Assembly (NCBI RefSeq): GCF_003611275.1
Contig: NZ_CP020694.1
Location: 1,922,001 to 1,986,000 of the forward strand
Direction of reading: 5' to 3'
Source: Sulfitobacter sp. D7
GTDB lineage: Bacteria > Pseudomonadota > Alphaproteobacteria > Rhodobacterales > Rhodobacteraceae
Length of the DNA stretch: 64,000 nucleotides
Part shown: piece after piece, positions 26,811 to 35,690 of the stretch
How the letters are laid out: each line of letters begins with the position of its first letter
How positions within the stretch are numbered: the first letter of the stretch is position 1
Program-made: the position numbers and the translations under genes
The notes under the pieces: generated by a model
Told to the model about the DNA's origin: nothing
Databases searched by the model: none
The model's input: the letters and a program-made list of their open reading frames with translations, nothing else

Positions 26811-27605
26811 CTAGTCGGCCCGGTTCTGGCTCACGAGTTCTTGGATCGCGGCCATAACCGCCGCGACATGGTCGGCGTCCGCTGCGGCGCTATGCGGTTC
26901 ATTAAAGCCGCCCATATCATTGTCGAAATACTTTCCCGAAGCCTTTGAAAAATCTTCCGAAAGCGCGGCACGGCAAAGGATGTCGGCGCCGATGCTCAGG
27001 TCATTTCCAGCAACGCCAAAGCCTTCCTTCACCATTTTGGACGCCAACAGCGACCCGGGATTCACCGCGATGAAGAGCGGGCCATCCTGATGCACGCGGG
27101 CCATTTCCTGAGTCCAGATCGTGATCGCCAATTTGCTCTGCGCATAGGCCGCCATATCGTCCAAGGTGCCGTTGCCCCGAAGAGCGGCCACATCCACCGG
27201 TGCCTGCGCAGCAGAGGAAAGGTTCACCACCCGGCCCGCTTTGGGCAGTACCGGCAGCAAGAGTTGAACCAGCAGATAGGGCGCTAATGTGTTGACCACA
27301 AAACGCGCGTCTAGCCCCGCTTCGGTGCGCGGATCGGGCAGTTTCAGGACACCTGCATTGTTGATCACCACGTCGATCTGGCTGTGATCGATGCGCAGCG
27401 CCTCTGCCAATGCCGCGACCTCATCTAGCTGCGACAGATCTGCACGGTAGGTCTGGGGGGTGCCGCCCACCTCTGCCGCTGCTGCGCTTAATTTTTCGGC
27501 GCTGCGCCCGTGCAGCAGAATAGTGTGCCCCTGCCCGCTAAGTTTCTTTGCCGTCAGCAGACCGATGCCGTCAGTCGCGCCGGTGATGAGGATGGTCTTG
27601 GTCAT
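26811..27605 (-). CDS. Short-chain dehydrogenase/reductase
   Basis: A 264-aa SDR with the NAD(P) motif TGATDGIGLL near residue 8, NNAGVL, an SSAA catalytic serine stretch and the YAQSK active-site motif. The extended C-terminus (DNDMGGFNEPHSAA) is like retinol-dehydrogenase-type SDRs. Substrate unknown. It lies 64 bases after a quinone-oxidoreductase-like gene on the same strand and both probably reduce carbonyl compounds. Confidence 0.85.
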   Translation of the reverse strand: MTKTILITGATDGIGLLTAKKLSGQGHTILLHGRSAEKLSAAAAEVGGTPQTYRADLSQLDEVAALAEALRIDHSQIDVVINNAGVLKLPDPRTEAGLDARFVVNTLAPYLLVQLLLPVLPKAGRVVNLSSAAQAPVDVAALRGNGTLDDMAAYAQSKLAITIWTQEMARVHQDGPLFIAVNPGSLLASKMVKEGFGVAGNDLSIGADILCRAALSEDFSKASGKYFDNDMGGFNEPHSAAADADHVAAVMAAIQELVSQNRAD

Positions 27606-27669
27606 GGCTTTCTCCTTATCGAGGTCTCTGCGCGTCTCTGCGATGGCGCGGCATGCGGCGGTCGGGTGA

Positions 27670-28665
27670 TCACCAACCGCCCAAAACCTGCTTGCCGATC
27701 ACCCGCCCGCTTTCTTGCCGCAGATGGGCGGCGCGAAGGTTCTCTACATTTATCACGCCCGCATGTTCGGTCACGGTAGATTGCAACCTGCCCGCGTCGA
27801 TCATCTGCGCGACCCGGTTCAACAGGTCGCGCTGCGCGGTCATGTCTTCGGTCTGGAACATCGACCTTGTGAACATAAACTCCCAATGCACGCTCAAAGC
27901 TTTGGGTTTCGCCGCTTTCATGTCCGGCGTCTCGGGGTCGTCGATCAATGCGATCTGGCCGCGCGGGGCAATGGCTTCGATAATGGCTGGCCAATGCATG
28001 TCCGTGGCCGTCAGCGCGGCAACATAGCTGGGCGCGAGGTTGAGATCGGCAAGCTGCGCCACCAGATCACCCCGGTGATCCACCACATGATCCGCCCCCA
28101 TCTTGCGCACCCAGTCTTGGGTTTCCGGACGCGAGGCGGTGGCGATCACGGTCAATCCGGTCAGCGTCTTGGCCAATTGGATAAGGATCGACCCCACGCC
28201 CCCGGCCCCGCCAATCACCAAAAGCGCCTGCCCCTTACCGGCGCCTTCCGTCAGCCGGAAAGCATCGAACAACATTTCCCATGCGGTGATCGCGGTCAGC
28301 GGCAGACTGGCGGCCTCAACGAAATCGAGCGTTTCCGGCTTTCGCCCCACGATCCGGGCATCAACCGCGTGAAAAGTGGCGTTGGTGCCTGCACGGGTCA
28401 CATCCCCGGCATAGAACACCGCATCCCCGATGGCGAAATCCGTAACCTCTGTGCCCAAGTCGACGACCACCCCCGCCGCGTCGAACCCCAAGACCTTTGG
28501 GCCGCCATCGGGGGCGGAAAGCGCGCGCAGCTTCACATCCACCGGATTGACAGAGATGCCCTTTACCTCAACCAAAAGATCGCCCGGCCCCGGCGTGGGT
28601 CGGTCGATTTCCAACGCCTCCAAAACCTCTGCCGCGCCGGTGGTGTTATAGCCGATGGCTTTCAT
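27670..28665 (-). CDS. Zinc-type alcohol dehydrogenase-like / quinone oxidoreductase
   Basis: A 331-aa medium-chain dehydrogenase. The GroES-like N-terminus ([16 protein letters not shown]) is followed by a Rossmann fold with [19 protein letters not shown]. The usual catalytic-zinc cysteine and histidine set is not evident, which fits the zinc-free quinone-reductase branch (YogA-like). The start at 28665 gives [10 protein letters not shown]. The longer frame to 28851 covers non-coding DNA. Substrate unknown. Confidence 0.87.
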   Translation of the reverse strand: MKAIGYNTTGAAEVLEALEIDRPTPGPGDLLVEVKGISVNPVDVKLRALSAPDGGPKVLGFDAAGVVVDLGTEVTDFAIGDAVFYAGDVTRAGTNATFHAVDARIVGRKPETLDFVEAASLPLTAITAWEMLFDAFRLTEGAGKGQALLVIGGAGGVGSILIQLAKTLTGLTVIATASRPETQDWVRKMGADHVVDHRGDLVAQLADLNLAPSYVAALTATDMHWPAIIEAIAPRGQIALIDDPETPDMKAAKPKALSVHWEFMFTRSMFQTEDMTAQRDLLNRVAQMIDAGRLQSTVTEHAGVINVENLRAAHLRQESGRVIGKQVLGGW

Positions 28666-28984
28666 TTCGATTGTCCTTCTTTCCGAATTACGTGGTTGGA
28701 CAGAAGGTATCAGTTTGCCGGACTGTATAAACCGGGGCGAAACCGGATTGAGTTTATCGAAACGCAGGACAATGGGGACGCAAGGCGCCTGCGCGGTGCG
28801 CACTCCGCACAGGCTCCCAAGGTCAAAAGCTGTCGACTGCAGGGCGGTCAAACCGCATCAACTCATATCGCTGAGAGATATGGCGGAGGCGGTTTGACCT
28901 TTGCCCCCTCCACACGAAGGTATTCGTCACCGCAGAACGCTGCACTCACGCAAGGGGATCAAACCTTCCAAGCGACCCTCAGTA
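28666..28984. repeat. Intergenic region with nested inverted repeat
   Basis: No gene is seen in this 319-base stretch. It carries a striking two-level palindrome at 28846-28899. The outer arms GGTCAAACCGC (28846-28856) and GCGGTTTGACC (28889-28899) are perfect. Inside, CATATC (28864-28869) pairs with GATATG (28877-28882). Lying after ddaH and before the dehydrogenase gene, it may be a terminator without a U-tract, a small RNA or a REP-like element. Confidence 0.55.
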
Positions 28985-29767
28985 TCAGAACCTTAGCGAC
29001 AGGCATGACATGCCGCCGTCCAGTTTGGCGCATTCCGCATTACTGATCTCGACCACTTCAAAGCCTGCTTTCGTCAACATTTCCGCGGTGCGGGGGAAGC
29101 CCGCAGGACAGAGCACATATTGGTTAAACCGGATGCTATTGGCGGCGGCCTCTTCGCCCTCGGCGGTGTGCAACACGCGGTAGCCTTCGAAACAGCCCGA
29201 AGCGTCGAGCCGTTTGGTGCTGAGGATGGTGTCCCCGTCGAGCAACGAGCAATCGGTCTTGAAATGCAGCACGCCGGGCGGTGTAAAGACCTCGCGGAGG
29301 CTATAGCCCCAGTCCGAGACGATCTGCGTGAGCTCGGCCACGCCTTCGGCATCGGTACGGTCTGATCTGCCCACCAAGATCTCGCGCCCGGTGACCAGAA
29401 TGTCGCCTCCTTCGATATGGCCGGGGCCTTCAATCTGGCGCAGGTCACTGTAAAGGGTGCTCAGGGTCGGTGCCATTTCGGCCACCTCTCCCATGCGGCT
29501 CGGTGCGCCGGGGCGCATCAGAACGGCCCCCTTTGGCAAACAAAGCGCGGTATCCTCAACAAAGACGGAATCGGGAAAGGCGTCCAGCGCGGGCAGTTCG
29601 ATCACCTCAGCGCCGGTTTCTTTCAATGTGGCAACGTAATGCGCATGGGCCTTTTCCATCTGCGCAAGATCGGGGGTGCCGATGTCCTCGGCGCGCAGAC
29701 CATCGACGATGCTGGCGGCGGGGCGACGGGTAACGGCGCGGGTGAATTCATAGGTGGGGTCTGTCAT
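28985..29767 (-). CDS. ddaH: Dimethylarginine dimethylaminohydrolase (DDAH) family protein
   Basis: A 260-aa amidinotransferase-superfamily enzyme. Catalytic features are visible: FVED at residues 69-72, EGGD at 119-122, His168 in VLHFKTDCSL and Cys255 in GGMSCLSLRF. DDAH hydrolyses N-omega-methylated arginines to citrulline and methylamines. Its start is one base from the stop of the decarboxylase gene, so it is the last gene of tetR-aruH-aruI-ddaH. Activity on another guanidino compound cannot be excluded. Confidence 0.85.
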   Translation of the reverse strand: MTDPTYEFTRAVTRRPAASIVDGLRAEDIGTPDLAQMEKAHAHYVATLKETGAEVIELPALDAFPDSVFVEDTALCLPKGAVLMRPGAPSRMGEVAEMAPTLSTLYSDLRQIEGPGHIEGGDILVTGREILVGRSDRTDAEGVAELTQIVSDWGYSLREVFTPPGVLHFKTDCSLLDGDTILSTKRLDASGCFEGYRVLHTAEGEEAAANSIRFNQYVLCPAGFPRTAEMLTKAGFEVVEISNAECAKLDGGMSCLSLRF

Positions 29768-29768
29768 G

Positions 29769-31376
29769 TTATGCTCTCTTGTTTGCTTGCGCGGGGGTCG
29801 GCTGTGCCTGAATTGCAATGAGCGTCGGCCCGCCAGTCGCGGTGGCCGCGCGCAGCGCATCTGCAACGGCGCCGGCTTGCGTATCGCAGCGCCAGAAGGG
29901 CAAGCCGCAGGATTGTGCGACGGCGGCAAAGTCCGGCGGGGCCGGGTCACATCCGACGACGCTTACCCCCGCATCCTGCATGGAGGTGGCGATTTCTTGA
30001 TAGCCGTGGTTGTTCCAGATGATGAAGCAAATCGACAGGTTTTCTTGCACCGCGCACATCAGTTCCGGCAGGCTGAACTGCGCGCCGCCATCGCCTGCAA
30101 TGCAGATCACCGGCGTGTCGGGTGCCGCGAGCGCCGCCCCGATTGCAGCGGGGATGCCATAGCCAAGCGCGCCAAAGCCGGTGGCGGCGTTGAACCAGCC
30201 GCCGGGGCGATCGTGATCGTAATAAAGGTTGCCCGCATAGATTGGCTGGGCGGAATCGCCGACGATGATCGCCCCCGGAACGGCTCCGCGCAGTTCAGCG
30301 AGGGTGTCGCAAGCCGCACGCATCTCCGGGCCGATCTCTTCAAACGCCTCGCGGCGGGCCTTGGCCGCCCGCGCTGCCCCGTCTGGCGCGGCATCCCCGT
30401 CGACCGCGGCATTCAGCGCGTCAATTGCGAGAGCCGCATCGCCGTGGATCGACAGTTCGGCGGCATGGCGGGAAAGCTGTTCAGCGCAAATATCGACGCG
30501 GATGAGCCTTTGGATCTCGGGCATGGTGCCGCTGGCGTACATATCATAATCGGTCGGGCCCAATTCGGTGCCCAAGGCCAGCACCACGTCCGACTGCGCG
30601 ATCAGTGCCCGCACGGCTTGCAGGCTGGGGCTGGCCGGAACGCCCAAAGGATGCTCGAACATTACGCCGCGGGCATTCACCGTTTGCACCACCGGCGCGC
30701 CTAGCTTTTCGGCGAGGATTTGCAGGGCATTCCCGGCTTTTCTAGCCCCGCCACCGGCAAGGATCAGGGGCGCCTTGCTCTGCGCCAGTATCGCAGCGGC
30801 TTTTGAGATTTGCTCGGCAGACGGAGGTGTCACAGAGGTGGCAGAAATAGAGGGCGCTTCGGCGGTATAGGGCGCGCCGGCCACGTCCAGCGGTATCTCA
30901 AGATGTGTGGGCCCCGGTCGGCCGGACTGGAACGGCTCAAAGACCCGGTCGAGCATGGGGGCCAATTCATCGGCGGTCTCAACCCGCTCGGAGATCAGCG
31001 CGACGGTCCGTGCCATCGCCCGCTGATCCGGTAGCTCGTGCAGATGCCCCCTGCCCTTGCCAAGGCTGGGCAGCGTGTTGACGCCAGAGATCACCAGCAT
31101 CGGCACGGAATCCGCGCGCGCTTGCCCCATTGCGGTCAGCGTGTTGGTCAGCCCCGGCCCCGTGATGACAAAGGCAACACCGGGTTTGCCGGAGACCCGT
31201 GCATAGCCATCCGCCATGAAGCCCGCGCCCTGTTCGTGCCGAGGCGTCACATGGCGGATGCCCGAGGCCGCCAAGCCCCGGTAAAGCTCAATCGTGTGCA
31301 CCCCGGGGATGCCAAAGACACAGTCGACACCGCGCTGTGAAAGCTGGGCGACCAGCGCCTCGCCGAGGCTGGTCAT
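29769..31376 (-). CDS. aruI: ThDP-dependent decarboxylase, AruI-like (5-guanidino-2-oxopentanoate decarboxylase)
   Basis: A 535-aa thiamine-diphosphate enzyme of the acetolactate synthase superfamily. The activating glutamate lies in RHEQGAGFMADGYAR (about residue 48), and the GDGG-to-NN motif is in the C-terminal third (GDGGAQFSLPEL through IIWNN). Acetolactate synthase itself is unlikely, because no small subunit is present. An arginine-type aminotransferase and DDAH flank it, which fits 2-ketoarginine decarboxylation. It overlaps the aminotransferase stop (ATGA). Confidence 0.8.
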   Translation of the reverse strand: MTSLGEALVAQLSQRGVDCVFGIPGVHTIELYRGLAASGIRHVTPRHEQGAGFMADGYARVSGKPGVAFVITGPGLTNTLTAMGQARADSVPMLVISGVNTLPSLGKGRGHLHELPDQRAMARTVALISERVETADELAPMLDRVFEPFQSGRPGPTHLEIPLDVAGAPYTAEAPSISATSVTPPSAEQISKAAAILAQSKAPLILAGGGARKAGNALQILAEKLGAPVVQTVNARGVMFEHPLGVPASPSLQAVRALIAQSDVVLALGTELGPTDYDMYASGTMPEIQRLIRVDICAEQLSRHAAELSIHGDAALAIDALNAAVDGDAAPDGAARAAKARREAFEEIGPEMRAACDTLAELRGAVPGAIIVGDSAQPIYAGNLYYDHDRPGGWFNAATGFGALGYGIPAAIGAALAAPDTPVICIAGDGGAQFSLPELMCAVQENLSICFIIWNNHGYQEIATSMQDAGVSVVGCDPAPPDFAAVAQSCGLPFWRCDTQAGAVADALRAATATGGPTLIAIQAQPTPAQANKRA

Positions 31377-32560
31377 GCCGTTTCCAGCTGCAATTGCGCC
31401 GCGTGCTGGATGATCCGGTCACAGGCCGCATCAAAGGCCGCGTCGCCGGTCGTCAGCGCCACACGCACCCAAGCATCGAGCGTTTCCCCAAAGGACGCAC
31501 CGGGCATGACCGCCACGCCAGCCTGCTCAAGCAGGTGCATGGCATAGTCGGTGCCGCTCATACCGGTGGCGGACACATCGATCATTGCAAACATGCCCGC
31601 ATCCGGTTGGTGCACCTTCAACGGGCTTTCTTGCGACAGACGGCGGTGCAAACGCTCGGCGCGGGCGGCAAAGCGTTGTTTCATCCCTTCAGCCACGGGC
31701 GACCCCTCGCGCACCGCTTTTTCGGTCATGTCAGCGATAAAGGGCTGGTTGCCGAAAAGCATGGTCTCCGACAGCGGCAAGAGAGCCTCGGTAAAGGCTT
31801 CGGGGCCGATACACCAACCGCTGCGAAAGCCCGGTGCGGCGTGGGATTTTGAGATCGATGAGACGACGATGGTGCGGTCAGCCAGTTGCGGACGCCACAG
31901 CGGCGAGCAGAATTCAGAGGGGTCAAAGATCAGTTCTTCGTACACTTCATCAGAGATAATCCACAGATCATGGGCAATGGCCAGTTCACCAAGCGCGTCT
32001 ATCTCCGCGCGGGTCAGGACCGCGCCGGTAGGATTATGCGGCGTGGTCAGCAAGATTGCCGTGGTCTGCGGGGTGATCCTTGCGGCGAGGTCATCCGCAT
32101 GAAGGCGAAAGCCGTTTTCCGGGCGCAGCGGGACGGGCACCATCTCGGCACCGCTGGAGCGGATAACCCCTTCGTAAGTGGCATACATCGGATCGCCGAC
32201 CAGAACTTGCTGCCCCGCCTCGGCCACGCCCAACAGCACGGCATAAAGCGCTGTCTGCGTGCCGGGAAAACACATGGCTTGGTCCGGCGTGATGCGACGG
32301 CCCGCGCGGTGCGAATATCGTTCGGCCAATGCAGCGCGCAGACCTGTCTCACCCCGACCGTCAGAATAACCAGTGCGGCCCCGGCGCATTGCATCGGCCG
32401 CCACATCCATAAGCGCGTCGGGTGTCGGCACGTCCGGCTCGCCGATGGTCAGCTCAATAATATCACGGCCCTGTGCGGCAAGCTCGCGGGCCTTTAGATG
32501 CACTTCCCATTTCGCGCCGCCAAGACCTGCTAGCCGTCGGGTGATATCTGTCGTTCTCAT
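31373..32560 (-). CDS. aruH: Aminotransferase class I, AruH-like (arginine:pyruvate transaminase)
   Basis: A 395-aa PLP enzyme of fold type I. The PLP lysine is Lys238 in SSISKSHAAPGFRSGW. Other motifs are TTPHNPTGA and ISDEVYEELIF. The length matches AruH (about 393 aa). Pairing with an AruI-like decarboxylase, a basic-amino-acid-type importer and DDAH supports arginine or methylarginine as amino donor. Overlaps tetR (ATGA). A generic aspartate-type aminotransferase remains possible. Confidence 0.8.
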   Translation of the reverse strand: MRTTDITRRLAGLGGAKWEVHLKARELAAQGRDIIELTIGEPDVPTPDALMDVAADAMRRGRTGYSDGRGETGLRAALAERYSHRAGRRITPDQAMCFPGTQTALYAVLLGVAEAGQQVLVGDPMYATYEGVIRSSGAEMVPVPLRPENGFRLHADDLAARITPQTTAILLTTPHNPTGAVLTRAEIDALGELAIAHDLWIISDEVYEELIFDPSEFCSPLWRPQLADRTIVVSSISKSHAAPGFRSGWCIGPEAFTEALLPLSETMLFGNQPFIADMTEKAVREGSPVAEGMKQRFAARAERLHRRLSQESPLKVHQPDAGMFAMIDVSATGMSGTDYAMHLLEQAGVAVMPGASFGETLDAWVRVALTTGDAAFDAACDRIIQHAAQLQLETA

Positions 32561-33204
32561 GTCTGTTGCCCTGCTTTTGTGAGGTCTATCCCGAGGAGTG
32601 CTCCGACGGAGCGAATTCCGATTTCTGAAAGCTCATCCGGCGCGAAAGCGCTCGGTAGAACACCGCCTTCCATCCACAATCCATCGATCACGGCGTTGCA
32701 GGCGATGGCCAAATGGCGCAGCTCTTGTGCTGTGCGGGGCTGACCCGCCTCGTTCAATACGGCTGCGATCAGCGCCTCAAGGCGGTTGCGGAAATTGTAA
32801 TAGGTCCGTTTGTGACTTTCGCGCATCTGCGCGTCGTCATGGACCTTGGTCAGAAACCCCGCCCAAAGGCTGACCGACCCCGCGTCGACAACCGGCGGTG
32901 TCAGACTACCGACGACAAAGGCCGCCAACCGTGCCACCGGCGCGCTACAGTCGCCCCCCGCGAAAGCCGATGTCAGGTCGGTGAGCCGGTCCATGTGATG
33001 CTCATAGGCCGCGGTAATCAGGTCTTCTTTCGACGAAAAGTGGTGCCTAATCATACCCTGTGACACGTCAGCACGGGCCGCGATTGCCCGGACCGTCGCG
33101 GCCTGAACACCCTTTTCGGCGATCAGCGACAGAGTGGCCTTTATCAGGGCCTCTCTGCGGTGTTCCGCTGGCTCACGTTTGAATTTAGGCGTGCTGTCCG
33201 ACAC
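32557..33204 (-). CDS. TetR/BetI-like transcriptional regulator
   Basis: A 215-aa TetR-family protein. The N-terminal HTH is at about residues 18-62 (LIAEKGVQAATVRAIAARADVSQGMIRHHF). The C-terminal half resembles the BetI-type ligand domain. The start is GTG at 33204 with only a weak ribosome site. It is the first gene of the arginine catabolic operon and divergent from the ABC transporter, so it likely represses both. Confidence 0.85.
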   Translation of the reverse strand: MSDSTPKFKREPAEHRREALIKATLSLIAEKGVQAATVRAIAARADVSQGMIRHHFSSKEDLITAAYEHHMDRLTDLTSAFAGGDCSAPVARLAAFVVGSLTPPVVDAGSVSLWAGFLTKVHDDAQMRESHKRTYYNFRNRLEALIAAVLNEAGQPRTAQELRHLAIACNAVIDGLWMEGGVLPSAFAPDELSEIGIRSVGALLGIDLTKAGQQT

Positions 33205-33223
33205 AGGCGATTTCCGAACCCCC

Positions 33224-33245
33224 TAATTATACACTTGCATGATTA
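33224..33245. promoter_or_regulatory. Putative TetR operator
   Basis: An imperfect 22-bp dyad, TAATTATACA-CT-TGCATGATTA, has eight of ten arm positions paired. It lies in the 86-base divergent gap, where one bound repressor could cover both promoters. TetR-type sites commonly have this length. Confidence 0.4.
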
Positions 33246-33290
33246 CGAAATACGGGCCTTACTACAAGACAGAAATTTGGGACACATCAA

Positions 33291-34124
33291 ATGAGGGGCG
33301 CGGACGCTTTGCAAAGAGAGCCGATCAGAGCCACACAAGCAGCCGAAGACGCCAGTGCCGATAGCGCGGCGGAGAACGAGGCGATCAGAATTACCGACCT
33401 GCACAAATCCTTTGGCGCGTTGGAGGTTCTCAAAGGTGTCTCACTGACCGCGCAAAAGGGCGATGTTGTCGCCATCATCGGCGGCAGCGGGTCGGGCAAA
33501 TCTACCTGCCTGCGCTGCATCAATTTCCTCGAAACCCCAAGTGCGGGTCAGATCATCGTCAACGGTGAAGAGATCAAGATGCGGCAAGACGGCTCCCCCG
33601 TTGACCGCCGCCAGATCGAGCGCATCCGAACCCGCCTTGGCATGGTGTTTCAGGCTTTCAACCTCTGGACCCACCGCACCCTGCTGGAAAACGTCATCGA
33701 GGTGCCGGTCCATGTTCTCAAAGTGCCGCGGGACGAGGCCATCAAGCGCGCACGGGTGCTGCTAGACCGGGTCGGACTGGGCGATAAGGCTGATACCTTC
33801 CCTGCTTTTCTATCGGGCGGCCAGCAGCAACGCGCGGCAATTGCCCGCGCCCTTGCGGTGGAACCCAGCGTGATGCTGTTTGACGAACCCACCAGCGCGC
33901 TTGACCCCGAGTTGGTGGGTGAGGTGCTCACGGTTATCCGCGATCTGGCCGCCGAAGGGCGCACCATGCTGCTTGTCACCCACGAGATGAAATTCGCGCG
34001 CGAGGTGGCGACGCATGTCGTCTACCTTTTTGAGGGGCGCATCGAAGAACAAGGCCCGCCGGAAGAGCTTTTCGGCAACCCTCAATCCGCCCGGCTGCGG
34101 CAGTTTTTGCAGACAGTCGGCTAA
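33291..34124 (+). CDS. Polar amino acid ABC transporter ATP-binding protein
   Basis: A 277-aa ATPase of the HisP/ArtP/OccP type. It has Walker [10 protein letters not shown], signature LSGGQQQR, Walker [14 protein letters not shown] and the [19 protein letters not shown]-loop typical of arginine/histidine/opine importers. An N-terminal polar extension of about 30 residues precedes the fold, so a later start is possible. First gene of the four-gene importer divergent from tetR-aruHI-ddaH. Confidence 0.9.
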   Translation: MRGADALQREPIRATQAAEDASADSAAENEAIRITDLHKSFGALEVLKGVSLTAQKGDVVAIIGGSGSGKSTCLRCINFLETPSAGQIIVNGEEIKMRQDGSPVDRRQIERIRTRLGMVFQAFNLWTHRTLLENVIEVPVHVLKVPRDEAIKRARVLLDRVGLGDKADTFPAFLSGGQQQRAAIARALAVEPSVMLFDEPTSALDPELVGEVLTVIRDLAAEGRTMLLVTHEMKFAREVATHVVYLFEGRIEEQGPPEELFGNPQSARLRQFLQTVG

Positions 34125-34154
34125 ACCACCAAGAAAAAAACAGGGAGACTACCA

Positions 34155-34928
34155 ATGACATTTAAGAAACTCATGACGAGTGCGATCGCGACAGCAGTGC
34201 TGAGCGCCGGTGCCGTGGCCGCCGAAGAGGTCAAAATCGGCATCGCAGCCGAACCCTACCCGCCCTTCGCCTCTCTCAATGCCTCCGGTGAATGGGAAGG
34301 CTGGGAAGTTGAGATCATCGAAGCGGTCTGCAAAGCGGCCGAGTTGGACTGTGTGATCACCCCCGTGGCTTGGGACGGCATCATCCCCTCGCTGACGGGC
34401 CAGCAGGTCGATGCGATCATGGCCTCCATGTCGATCACCGAAGAGCGTCAAAAAACGATCGATTTCTCTGATCCCTACTACAACACGCCCGCGGTGATCG
34501 TGGCGGATAAGTCGATGGACATCGAACCTACGGCCGAGTCGCTGTCCGGTAAGATCATCGGCATTCAAGCCTCAACCATCCACCAAGCCTATGCCAATGA
34601 ATATTTCGGCGATGCGGCAGAGATCCGGGTCTATCAGACGCAGGACGAAGCCAATCAGGATCTGGTCTCGGGTCGGATTGATGCCACACAGGCGGACAGC
34701 ATCGCCATGGCGGATTTCGTTAACTCCGACATCGGCACCTGCTGCGAGATCAAGGGATCGGTGGAGAATGACGAGGCCATCTTGGGCCAAGGTGTCGGCG
34801 CTGGCGTGCGCAAGGGCGATGACGCGCTGCGGGAAAGCCTGAACAAAGGCATCGCGCAGATACTCGAAGATGGCACCCACGAAGAGATCACCGGGCGCTA
34901 TTTCGATACCAGCATCTACGCAGAGTAA
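34155..34928 (+). CDS. Amino acid ABC transporter substrate-binding protein
   Basis: A 257-aa SBP_bac_3 protein with an N-terminal signal peptide (LMTSAIATAVLSAGAVAAEE). It has the family motif IGIAAEPYPPFASLNASGEWEGWEVEI and ligand-site segments ASMSITEERQKTIDFSDPYY and GIQASTIHQ. The type binds basic amino acids such as arginine, lysine, ornithine or opines. Ribosome site GGGAG precedes the ATG. Context suggests arginine or methylarginines as ligand. Confidence 0.9.
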   Translation: MTFKKLMTSAIATAVLSAGAVAAEEVKIGIAAEPYPPFASLNASGEWEGWEVEIIEAVCKAAELDCVITPVAWDGIIPSLTGQQVDAIMASMSITEERQKTIDFSDPYYNTPAVIVADKSMDIEPTAESLSGKIIGIQASTIHQAYANEYFGDAAEIRVYQTQDEANQDLVSGRIDATQADSIAMADFVNSDIGTCCEIKGSVENDEAILGQGVGAGVRKGDDALRESLNKGIAQILEDGTHEEITGRYFDTSIYAE

Positions 34929-34937
34929 GCGCCCATC

Positions 34938-35690
34938 GTGGAGATGATCTTCGAAACGCTCGGGCTTGCCGAGAGTGCGCAACTACTGTCCCTCAGCCCG
35001 CCGGGCTGGGGCGGCAACCTGTTGCGCGGGCTTGCGAACTCTCTGCAGATCGCATTTGGCGCCTTCGGGTTTGGTCTGCTGATCGGGCTCTTTGGGGCCT
35101 ACGGCAAGCTCTATGGCGGGGTGGTCCTGCGCGACCTCCTCGCCGTTTATACGACTGTGATCCGGGCCGTGCCTGAATTGGTGCTGATCTTGATCCTCTA
35201 TTACGTGGGCACCGATCTCATTAACAAAGTCTCAGGCGCCATGGGCTATGGCCGGGTCGAGATTAGCGGTGTCGTCGCCGGGATCTGGGTGCTCGGCGTG
35301 GTGCAGGGCGCCTATGCCACCGAGGTGCTGCGCGGCGCGATCCAAGCCGTGCCCGCGGGCCAGATTGAGGCCGCGCGCGCTTACGGGATGCCGCCGCTGA
35401 TGCTGCTGCGCCGCGTGACGATCCCCGCGATGATGTCTTTTGCCACGCCGGGTCTTGCGAACCTGTGGCTAATTGCGACCAAAGATACCGCGCTTCTGGC
35501 CATCGTCGGCTTCAGCGAATTGACGCTGGAGACCCGACAGGCTGCCGCCAGCACGCGCGCCTATTTCACCTTCTTCCTCGCCGCGGGCGCGCTCTATTTG
35601 ATTGTGACCCTATGTTCGGGCGCGGTCTTTGCGCGGATCGAAAAATGGGCGCGGCGCGGTCAGCCGTCGCTGAAAGGAGCGGGCCGATGA
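34938..35690 (+). CDS. Amino acid ABC transporter permease (HisQ type)
   Basis: A 250-aa permease with about five membrane helices and the HisQM-type loop QIEAARAYGMPPLMLLRRVTIP. The GTG at 34938 begins the open frame. An ATG two codons later is an alternative. It overlaps the next permease by ATGA. Together they form the heterodimeric channel of the basic amino acid importer. Confidence 0.88.
   Translation: MEMIFETLGLAESAQLLSLSPPGWGGNLLRGLANSLQIAFGAFGFGLLIGLFGAYGKLYGGVVLRDLLAVYTTVIRAVPELVLILILYYVGTDLINKVSGAMGYGRVEISGVVAGIWVLGVVQGAYATEVLRGAIQAVPAGQIEAARAYGMPPLMLLRRVTIPAMMSFATPGLANLWLIATKDTALLAIVGFSELTLETRQAAASTRAYFTFFLAAGALYLIVTLCSGAVFARIEKWARRGQPSLKGAGR

Noticed and set aside
28655..28897. 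Short plus-strand frame in the gap before ddaH
   Set aside because: It includes the nested palindrome and promoter DNA, lacks a ribosome site and shows no protein family.
29769..31376. Acetolactate synthase large subunit (ilvB)
   Set aside because: No regulatory subunit follows, and the neighbours are an arginine-type aminotransferase and DDAH, which favours AruI-type decarboxylation.
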